Source of the DNA: Rubrobacter sp. | GTDB taxonomy: Bacteria; Actinomycetota; Rubrobacteria; Rubrobacterales; Rubrobacteraceae | Direction of reading: 5' to 3' | DNA length: 54,665 bases | Assembly: GCA_013697825.1 (NCBI GenBank) | Contig: JACCWD010000199.1 | Coordinates: forward strand, 1 to 54,665 | Part shown: positions 48,535 through 54,665 of the stretch, one piece after another | Layout: every line of letters begins with the position of its first letter | How positions within the stretch are numbered: position 1 is the stretch's first letter | Translations under genes and position numbers: made by a program | Notes under the pieces: model-generated | Database searches by the model: none | The model's input: only the letters and a program-made list of their open reading frames with translations | Told to the model about the DNA's origin: nothing

Positions 48535-49625
48535 TGTCCGAACTCAACGACAGAATCACCGAACTCGAAGAACGCCTCGCCGAACTGGAGGCGTTCTTCG
48601 ACGTGGGGAGTTTGAAAAAGCAATCCACCGAACTCGGCGAGGCGATGAGCCGCCCGGATTTCTGGAACGACCCCGAGGAGGCGAAGGAAGTCTCGGCGAA
48701 GTTCTCGCGCGTCGAGGGACGGGTGAGGCTCCTCGAAGATTTGCGGCTTCGCCTCTCCGACTCGCGGGAGATGGTCGAACTCGCCGAGGGTGACGAGGAG
48801 CTTCTCGGGGAGATCGGGGTGGAGCTCGAAGCCGTCTCGAAGACGCTCGACGAGCAGGAAATCGCGCGTCTTTTCTCCGGCGAATACGACGCGGGGGATT
48901 CGATCCTCACGATAAACTCGGGCGCGGGCGGTGTCGAGGCGCAGGATTGGGCGGAGATGCTCTCCCGCATGTACCGAAGGTGGGCCGAGAACCACGACTT
49001 CGGCGTCGAAGTCATCGAATACACCGAGGACGAGGAGGCCGGGATAAAGAGCGCGACGTTCACCATTTCGGGGGAGTTCGCGTTCGGGCTTCTCTCGGCG
49101 GAGCGCGGCGTGCATCGCCTCGTTCGCATAAGCCCCTTCGACGCGGGTGCGAGGCGGCACACGAGCTTCGCCTCCGTCGCGGTGGCTCCGGTCATAGACG
49201 ACGCCGTCGAGGTCGAGGTGGACGAGAAGGATTTGAAAATCGACACGTACCGGGCGTCGGGGGCGGGCGGGCAGCATGTGAACAAGACGGACTCGGCGGT
49301 TCGGATCACGCATCTTCCGACGGGGATCGTGGCTCAGTGCCAGAACGAGCGGAGCCAGCATCAAAATCGGGAGGTCGCGATGCGGGTGCTTCGGGCGAGG
49401 CTCTTCGAGCTCGAGCGCGAGAAGCGCGAGAAGGAGATCGCCTCCCAAAGCGGTGAGAAGGCGGACATCGGGTGGGGGAGCCAGATCCGCTCGTACGTCC
49501 TCCATCCGTACCAAATGGTGAAGGATCTCCGCACGAACGTCGAGACCTCGAACGTGGACGCGGTTCTCGAAGGCGACCTCGACGAGTTCGTGTACGCATA
49601 TCTCAAGAGCCGGGACTCTGGGTAA
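48534..49625 (+). CDS. prfB: Peptide chain release factor 2
   Basis: 363 aa from GTG 48534. The GGQ motif ([20 protein letters not shown]) and the SPF tripeptide (RISPFDAGARRHTSFASV) give UGA/UAA specificity. The frame is continuous from the start, with no in-frame UGA around codon 25, so the autoregulatory +1 frameshift seen in many bacterial prfB genes is absent. Confidence 0.96.
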   Translation: MSELNDRITELEERLAELEAFFDVGSLKKQSTELGEAMSRPDFWNDPEEAKEVSAKFSRVEGRVRLLEDLRLRLSDSREMVELAEGDEELLGEIGVELEAVSKTLDEQEIARLFSGEYDAGDSILTINSGAGGVEAQDWAEMLSRMYRRWAENHDFGVEVIEYTEDEEAGIKSATFTISGEFAFGLLSAERGVHRLVRISPFDAGARRHTSFASVAVAPVIDDAVEVEVDEKDLKIDTYRASGAGGQHVNKTDSAVRITHLPTGIVAQCQNERSQHQNREVAMRVLRARLFELEREKREKEIASQSGEKADIGWGSQIRSYVLHPYQMVKDLRTNVETSNVDAVLEGDLDEFVYAYLKSRDSG

Positions 49626-49638
49626 GGTCTCGAAAACG

Positions 49639-50361
49639 GTGTTCTCCGGCGCAATGTGGAGTGCTTTCGCCGCGGTCGCGGTCGTCGCCGTCGTCTTCGT
49701 CGTCGGGCCTTTCACCTTCCTCCCGTCGCTCGTCGGCGGCCTCGTGGCGCAAAATATCCAAAGCGACCTCGGCCTCGCCAAAACCCCCGACGTCGAGCTT
49801 CGGAACGACGAGGCTCCTTTGGAGATGCTCCTCGGGGAGTTCACGGGGGGGGAGATCTCGATCCGTGACGCGGAGTTCGGGGGGGTTCGGACGGATTCGG
49901 TGGATGTGGAACTCGACCCCTTCGATGTGAGCATGCGCGAGAGCATCCGAAACCGCGCACTCGAAGGGGACGAGCTTCGCGGCGACCTCCGCATCGAAAT
50001 ATCCGGCGGGGAGGTCGCCCGCCTCGCCGACTCGCGGGCCGCCGTCCCGGTGAGTGGCGTGGATCTCTCGGGCGAGGAGATGGTGGTTGAGACGAGCGTG
50101 GCGCTCCTCGGCGCGACGGTTCCCGTCTCCGTCCGGGGCGGGATCGGCTTCGAGGGGGAGGAAATATCCTTCCTTCCGGGGAGCATCGCCGTGGCCGGGA
50201 CGGACCTCCCGGAGGCGGCGACCGTGGACATCCTCGAAGAACTCGAAGTCTCCTTCCCGCTCGAAGGTCTCCCGAGCGGTACGGAAATACAAGACGCCGG
50301 CGTCGAAGACGGGGCGGTCGTGCTCACGGGGAGGGTGGAAGGGCTGTCGGGGGGCGGTTGA
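49639..50361 (+). CDS. DUF2993 (LmeA-like) envelope protein
   Basis: 240 aa from GTG 49639 (ATG 49654 possible). One N-terminal membrane helix (AAVAVVAVVFVVGPFTFLP) and a beta-rich extracytoplasmic domain typical of actinobacterial DUF2993. Mycobacterial LmeA takes part in lipomannan maturation; that role is not shown here. The stop overlaps the -35 box of the ftsE promoter. Confidence 0.75.
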   Translation: MFSGAMWSAFAAVAVVAVVFVVGPFTFLPSLVGGLVAQNIQSDLGLAKTPDVELRNDEAPLEMLLGEFTGGEISIRDAEFGGVRTDSVDVELDPFDVSMRESIRNRALEGDELRGDLRIEISGGEVARLADSRAAVPVSGVDLSGEEMVVETSVALLGATVPVSVRGGIGFEGEEISFLPGSIAVAGTDLPEAATVDILEELEVSFPLEGLPSGTEIQDAGVEDGAVVLTGRVEGLSGGG

Positions 50362-50386
50362 TAACGTAACCTTTTGTTGCTATCTT
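50358..50386 (+). promoter_or_regulatory. Sigma70-type promoter of ftsEX
   Basis: TTGATA (50358-50363), 17-nt spacer and TATCTT (50381-50386). A leader of about 95 nt follows, containing the hairpin CGCGGC/GCCGCG (50391-50409) and a repeated GGGGCC. Confidence 0.65.
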
Positions 50387-50489
50387 CTAGCGCGGCCAAA
50401 AAAGCCGCGTCGAGAAGGGGCCTCGAAAAGGGGCCGAGAACGGCGAAAAAGGCTCCGGTTCGTCCGCGGGCCGAATTTCTGGAGATGAA

Positions 50490-51176
50490 ATGATCCGATT
50501 CGACAACGTCACCAAAATCTTCGGTCGGGACACCGCCGCCCTCGAAGAAATCAACCTCGAGGTCGAGGACGGTGAGTTCATCTTCCTCGTCGGCCAGTCC
50601 GGCTCCGGCAAATCCACGATGGTTCGCCTTATTTTGAAGGAGTACGAGCCGACCGCCGGGGCCATCCACGTTCGCGGCACGAGGCTCTCGGCGATACCGA
50701 GAAGGAAGATTCCGCGGCATCGGCGGAGCATCGGGTGCGTGTTTCAGGATTTCAAGCTCCTCCCGAACAAAACCGCCGCCGAAAACGTCGCGTACGCGAT
50801 GGAGGTTACGGGGCAGAAAAGGCGGCAAATCCGCACGAAGGTGCCGCAGATTTTGGAGCTCGTCGGCCTCACGGAGAAGATGGGGAAGATGCCAGATCAA
50901 CTATCCGGCGGCGAGCAGCAAAGGGTTTCGATAGCGCGGGCGTTCGTGAGCCAGCCGCCCATACTCATCGCGGACGAGCCGACGGGGAACCTCGACCCGG
51001 ACACGTCGGTGGGGATCATGCAGCTTCTCCACCGGATAAACCGGATCGGGACGACGGTCGTCGTGGCGACGCACGACAAGGAGATGGTGGACGTTATGCG
51101 GAAGCGGGTCGTCGCGCTCGACAATGGGAGGATCGTGCGCGACCGGGTGAAGGGGGCGTATCTCGATGAGGTTTAA
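50490..51176 (+). CDS. ftsE: Cell division ATP-binding protein FtsE
   Basis: 228 aa. Walker A GQSGSGKST, ABC signature LSGGEQQRVSIARA, Walker B ILIADEPTGNLDP and the switch His in VATHDKEM. Opening IRFDNVTKIFG is typical FtsE. With FtsX it forms a mechanotransducing ABC complex controlling peptidoglycan hydrolases at the division site. Overlaps ftsX by 11 nt. Confidence 0.95.
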   Translation: MIRFDNVTKIFGRDTAALEEINLEVEDGEFIFLVGQSGSGKSTMVRLILKEYEPTAGAIHVRGTRLSAIPRRKIPRHRRSIGCVFQDFKLLPNKTAAENVAYAMEVTGQKRRQIRTKVPQILELVGLTEKMGKMPDQLSGGEQQRVSIARAFVSQPPILIADEPTGNLDPDTSVGIMQLLHRINRIGTTVVVATHDKEMVDVMRKRVVALDNGRIVRDRVKGAYLDEV

Positions 51177-52050
51177 TTTCGGCTTCTTCATGCGCGAGGC
51201 GTTAAAGAACATCCGCACGAACTTCCTCATGAGCATCACCGCCGCCACGACGACGTTCATATGCATCCTCGTCCTCGGGGTCGGGCTTCTCGTGAGTTCA
51301 CACGTGGAGGGGATAGTCGGAAGCGTCCAGCAAGACGTGAACATCGAGTGGTATCTCTCATCCGACATGAGCCAGGAAGAGATAGACGAGATGGAGGGTG
51401 AGATCTCCTCTTTCCCGGAGGTCGAGAACGTGAGCTATACCTCCGAGGAGGAGGCTCTCACGCGCTTTCAAGACACGTTCAGCGACAACCCGGAGGTTTA
51501 TCAGGATATAAGCGAGGGCGTCCTTCCCGCGTCCCTCGAAATACAGCTCAACGAGGCCGAGGACGCGGATGCGGTGGCGGGCAAGCTCGAGGACGCGGGG
51601 GCGGCCCCGGCGGATCTCAATTATCCGCAGCAAACCATCGAGCGTCTCAACGCGGCGACCGGGTACATGATATGGGGGCTTTACGGCGCGACCGCCCTCT
51701 TCCTCGTGTCGAGCATCCTCCTCATCTCGAACGCCATACGCCTCTCCATCTTCGCGAGGCGGAACGAGATCGAGGTCATGAAGCTCGTCGGGGCCTCCGA
51801 CAGCTTCGTGCGGACGCCGTTCGTCTTCGAGGGGCTTTTGCAAAGCATCGTCGGAGCGGGACTCGCGGCCCTCGTCGTGGTGTGGCTGAATTACCTCTTC
51901 GTTGACTGGTCTCAGAGCGCGCTCCCGTACGTCCCCGTCGCCTCCGGCGCGGTGGACACTATTTTGATACTTCTCGCGCTCGTCATAGTCGGGGTCGCGA
52001 TCGGGGTGATCGGCAGCTTCGTGTCGGTCACGCGCTTCTTGCGCGTATAG
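51166..52050 (+). CDS. ftsX: Cell division protein FtsX
   Basis: 294 aa. Cytoplasmic N-terminus (FFMREALKNIRTNFLMS), a large extracytoplasmic loop between the first two helices, and three C-terminal helices with ISNAIRLSIFARRNEIEVMKLVGASDSFVRTPFVFEG. Partner of FtsE. The TAG stop (52048-52050) touches the first heptamer of element H. Confidence 0.94.
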   Translation: MRFNFGFFMREALKNIRTNFLMSITAATTTFICILVLGVGLLVSSHVEGIVGSVQQDVNIEWYLSSDMSQEEIDEMEGEISSFPEVENVSYTSEEEALTRFQDTFSDNPEVYQDISEGVLPASLEIQLNEAEDADAVAGKLEDAGAAPADLNYPQQTIERLNAATGYMIWGLYGATALFLVSSILLISNAIRLSIFARRNEIEVMKLVGASDSFVRTPFVFEGLLQSIVGAGLAALVVVWLNYLFVDWSQSALPYVPVASGAVDTILILLALVIVGVAIGVIGSFVSVTRFLRV

Positions 52051-52284
52051 GTTTCAGGCTTCGGGTTTCAGGCTTCAGGAAAGACTTTTCGCGGCGCATT
52101 CGGGTTTCGACTTCGCTTCCCGGATGCGCCGCATGGCGTTCGCAGTCGGCGGTGATTCCGGCGGGACTTCTTCCGCCGGGAGCGCGTGCCTCCACGAACG
52201 GCGCGGGAATCGAGTATCCGGCTTCCGTTCCACGGGCGCGCATCCCTGTGATGGCTGATACCTGACACCCGGTATCCGAAGCCT
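52050..52284. repeat. Heptamer inverted-repeat element H
   Basis: The 5' arm (52050-52079) has GGTTTCA, GGCTTCG, GGTTTCA, GGCTTCA units. The 3' arm (52251-52284) is diverged; on the complement it reads AGGCTTC, GGATACC, GGGTGTC, AGGTATC, still in register of seven. The ~171-bp loop has short palindromes (GGATGCGCC, CCGGCGGG/CCGCCGG) but no good ORF. Confidence 0.8.
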
Positions 52285-52296
52285 TATACTCAGAAA

Positions 52297-53943
52297 GTGT
52301 CTTCACGCAATCCCCACTCCCGGACTTCCACCATCCCCGGCGTACTCGTGCGCCGAGGGAAGTACTCGGTGGCCGACCCGCTTTTCGTGGACGAGCGCCG
52401 CCCCGTCCTCGTCGCCCGGAAGCTCCGCCGCGGCGCCGACGCCGGAGACCTCGTGCTTTTGAACGTCCGCGAAGCGAACCGCTCTCTGCGCGGCGAGGTC
52501 GTGAAAGTCTTCGGCCATTCCTCCGACCCGCGCAACGTATACGATGCCCTCTTCGCATCCATCGGAACGTCGCGTGATTTTACGAAGAAGGTCGAGGAAG
52601 AGGCGAAGAACGTCGCCGGAAAACCGTTCGGGGAACGCGAAGACCTCCGCCGCCTCCCGACCGTCACGATAGACGGTGAGGAAGCGAAGGACTTCGACGA
52701 CGCCATCTCGATCGAACCCACGGACGCCGGATATGTCCTCCACGTACACATCGCCGACGTAACGCACTACGTCGAGCCGGGCGGCCCGCTCGACAAGCAA
52801 GCCGCGTACCGAGGGAACTCGGTGTACCTTCCGGGAACCGTCGCCTCGATGCTCCCCGAAAGACTCTCGAACGGCGTATGCTCGCTACGCCCGAACGAAG
52901 ACCGGGCCTCGGTGACGGTCGAGATGGAGGTCGGCGAAGATGGGGAAGTGGAGTCGGCGCGGGCATTCCGGAGCCTCATATCGAGCGACGCGCGGCTAAC
53001 GTACGAGGCGGTGGATGCGTTCCTCGAAGGGCGCGGAGGGATCGAGCTTCCCGAACTCGTGCGAGCCGCGTTCGAGCTTTCGCGGCGGCTGAAAGTGGCG
53101 GCGGCGAAGCGAGGAAAGCTCGAGTTCGGCGGGAGGGAGCCGGAGTACGAGATGGACGAAGATCGCGTCCCGGTGGCCTCTTCAGTGCGCCGTTCGACCC
53201 CGGCGAGGGAACTTATCGAGGAGCTCATGGTTCTCGCGAACGAGTCGGTGGCGAAGATGCTCCGCGAGAAAGAAAGCGGAGTCTTCCGGGTGCATGAGAC
53301 GCCGGATTCGGAGGCCATGGATCTTCTCGAAGAGAGGCTCGCGGCGGTCGGGATGCCCGACGCTGAGCCGACGCCCGAGAACCTCGGGACGATCGCGCAC
53401 ATGGCGAAGTCCGACGCGGTGAGCTATCTCATCCTCCGTTCGCTTCCTCGGGCTTTTTATTCACCCGCCGGGACGGGGCATTTCGGGCTCGCGCTCGAAA
53501 ACTACACGCACTTCACGTCGCCGATACGACGGTATTCCGACGTCCTCGTGCATCGGGCGCTCCTCGGGGACGAGATGCCGGAGGATGTTTCGGCGGTCGC
53601 CGATGAAATCTCCGAGCGGGAATACCGATCCATGATCTGTGAGCGGACGGCGGACGACTATACGCTCATGTGGCTCATGCGCGACCGGGTCGGCGAGGAT
53701 CTCGAAGGGACGGTTGTGAGCACGGCTTCGTTCGGGCTTTTCGTGGAGATGGAGACGGGGGCGACGGGGCTTGTGCATGTGAGTAAATTGCCGGGATGGT
53801 GGGAGCTCGAAGGGAACGGGGTCGTTCTCTCGAATCCCACGATCGGGGCTTCGTACCGGGTCGGGGATCGGGTGATGGTAGAATTGATGAGCGTTTCGCC
53901 TTTGCTTCGGCGGGCGGAACTTCGGATCGTAAAGAGGATTTAG
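52297..53943 (+). CDS. rnr: RNase R/RNase II-family 3'-5' exoribonuclease, short form
   Basis: 548 aa from GTG 52297, shorter than typical RNase R (700-800 aa). The RNB catalytic motif TIDGEEAKDFDDAISIE and the following VHIADVTHYVEPGGPLD are intact, as are LENYTHFTSPIRRYSDVLVHR and a C-terminal S1 domain. The N-terminal helix-turn-helix and one cold-shock domain seem missing. Next to smpB-ssrA, it probably degrades mRNA released by trans-translation. Confidence 0.88.
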   Translation: MSSRNPHSRTSTIPGVLVRRGKYSVADPLFVDERRPVLVARKLRRGADAGDLVLLNVREANRSLRGEVVKVFGHSSDPRNVYDALFASIGTSRDFTKKVEEEAKNVAGKPFGEREDLRRLPTVTIDGEEAKDFDDAISIEPTDAGYVLHVHIADVTHYVEPGGPLDKQAAYRGNSVYLPGTVASMLPERLSNGVCSLRPNEDRASVTVEMEVGEDGEVESARAFRSLISSDARLTYEAVDAFLEGRGGIELPELVRAAFELSRRLKVAAAKRGKLEFGGREPEYEMDEDRVPVASSVRRSTPARELIEELMVLANESVAKMLREKESGVFRVHETPDSEAMDLLEERLAAVGMPDAEPTPENLGTIAHMAKSDAVSYLILRSLPRAFYSPAGTGHFGLALENYTHFTSPIRRYSDVLVHRALLGDEMPEDVSAVADEISEREYRSMICERTADDYTLMWLMRDRVGEDLEGTVVSTASFGLFVEMETGATGLVHVSKLPGWWELEGNGVVLSNPTIGASYRVGDRVMVELMSVSPLLRRAELRIVKRI

Positions 53944-53954
53944 CAGGGATTTCC

Positions 53955-54407
53955 ATGGCAGATTTTGCAAAGAACAAAAAGGCTCTCCACGACTTCGCCA
54001 TCGAGGAGACGTACGAGGCGGGCATTTCCCTCACCGGGCCGGAAGTGAAGTCGGTGCGCGAAGGAAGGGCGAACTTGAAGGAAAGTTACGCTCGTGTGCG
54101 CGGCGGCGAGGCGTTCCTCCTCGGGGCGCATATTTCGCCGTACTCGAATGCTCCGAACACGACTCAATGGCCGACTCGGGAGAGGAAACTGCTCCTTCAT
54201 CGGAAGGAGATCGATCGGCTGGCGGGGAAAAGTCAGGAAGATGGGAAGACGATCATACCCCTTCGTTTATACAGCCGTAACGGGATGATAAAGCTCGAGG
54301 TGGCGGTCGCGAGTCGGAAGAAGCAGTACGACAAGCGTCGCGAGATGGCGAAGAAGACGGCGAACCGGGAGATCGAGCGCGCGATGAAAGAGCGTCTCCG
54401 GCGATAA
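53955..54407 (+). CDS. smpB: SsrA-binding protein SmpB
   Basis: 150 aa from ATG 53955 (in-frame upstream starts lie inside the exoribonuclease gene). The oligonucleotide-binding core (HDFAIEETYEAGISLTGPEVKSVREGRANLKESYARV, HISPYSNA) and C-terminal basic tail (KKQYDKRREMAKKTANREIERAMKERLRR) are as expected. It carries tmRNA to stalled ribosomes. Directly upstream of ssrA. Confidence 0.96.
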   Translation: MADFAKNKKALHDFAIEETYEAGISLTGPEVKSVREGRANLKESYARVRGGEAFLLGAHISPYSNAPNTTQWPTRERKLLLHRKEIDRLAGKSQEDGKTIIPLRLYSRNGMIKLEVAVASRKKQYDKRREMAKKTANREIERAMKERLRR

Positions 54408-54427
54408 GGGGACGTTCTCCGCTTCGT

Positions 54428-54455
54428 TTGAACGAAGGTTTCCGGGTGGTAAAAT
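54428..54455 (+). promoter_or_regulatory. Promoter of ssrA
   Basis: TTGAAC (54428-54433), 16-nt spacer and TAAAAT (54450-54455). The predicted start is a few nt before the mature tmRNA 5' end at about 54469. A CTTCGT/ACGAAG hairpin overlaps the -35 box. Confidence 0.65.
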
Positions 54456-54468
54456 ACATTTCGTCAAA

Positions 54469-54665
54469 GGGGGCGCACAGGCTTCGACGGGAGTGGACAG
54501 CGTCCGATGAGACGAGCCGAGTTTGCTGGAGACTCGTAAAACGCCGGCAGTCTATAAGACATGCCAACGATAACGAAATGGCTATGGCCGCTTAAATAAA
54601 AGCAGCCCATCGGCCCGGGAAGCCCACGTCCCGGCCAACCGGTGTCATCAAGTGGGATCACCCTT
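54469..54665 (+). ncRNA. ssrA: tmRNA (SsrA), 3' partial
   Basis: GGGGGCGCACAGGCTTCGACGGG is the conserved 5' end of tmRNA (tRNA-like acceptor arm and following). The message part encodes the tag ANDNEMAMAA (54562-54591 by the usual resume position at GCC), then TAA. The 3' tRNA-like half lies beyond the window. tmRNA rescues stalled ribosomes and marks the nascent protein for proteolysis. The tag ends M-A-A where L-A-A is usual. Confidence 0.93.

Overview
This 54.7 kb window is a high-GC, mostly plus-strand bacterial chromosome segment. The gene neighbourhoods (rho-rpmE-DUF1385-prfA-prmC-tsaC-glyA-upp, then atp, murA, nuo, hpf-secA-prfB, ftsEX, rnr-smpB-ssrA), the cyclic-2,3-diphosphoglycerate synthetase and the Tat-exported ferritin-like proteins suggest a deep-branching actinobacterium, most likely Rubrobacter-like. 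That assignment is inference from content; no 16S gene is present. Leu CTG is rare for so GC-rich a genome, and Ile before Lys/Asn is mostly ATA.

Layout. 1-2.3 kb: two Tat-signal ferritin-like proteins and a lipoprotein-type sortase. 2.3-5.9 kb: MBL hydrolase, rlmH, DUF3006, argS. 5.9-7.2 kb: Phd/ParE toxin-antitoxin locus with a frame-broken toxin, then a Uma2-type nuclease gene. 7.3-11 kb: metallophosphoesterase, cpgS, a highly foldable non-coding stretch and a divergent glpX-like gene. 11-19.6 kb: rho, L31, DUF1385, prfA, prmC, a decayed duplicate of the prmC 3' end, tsaC, glyA, upp, dCMP deaminase. 19.6-21.7 kb: UPF0175/PIN toxin-antitoxin pair, a minus-strand SnoaL-like gene and a divergent frameshifted MmyB-type regulator with a palindromic operator candidate between them. 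21.8-29.3 kb: complete F1Fo ATP synthase operon (atpZ-I-B-E-F-H-A-G-D-C). 29.4-32.4 kb: murA, hicAB, M20 peptidase. 32.5-43 kb: an 11-gene complex I operon (nuoABCDHIJKLMN) without nuoEFG. 43-54.7 kb: sugar nucleotidyltransferase, comF, hpf, secA, prfB, DUF2993, ftsEX, an RNase R-like gene, smpB and the 5' part of tmRNA (ssrA).

The genes are mainly energy conservation, translation and its rescue (RF1, RF2, PrmC, RlmH, HPF, SmpB/tmRNA), envelope and secretion. Many starts are TTG or GTG, often overlapping the preceding stop by 1 or 4 nt, and several -10 boxes lie so close to the start codon that leaderless mRNAs are likely.

The most unusual signal is a family of at least eight intergenic elements built from tandem 7-bp units (roughly YRGNNNT), usually as inverted arms around a loop of 5-171 bp. 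Individual elements use different heptamers but keep the period of seven. One lies where nuoEFG would sit; another covers the ribosome-binding region of cpgS. I could not match them to a described family from sequence alone.
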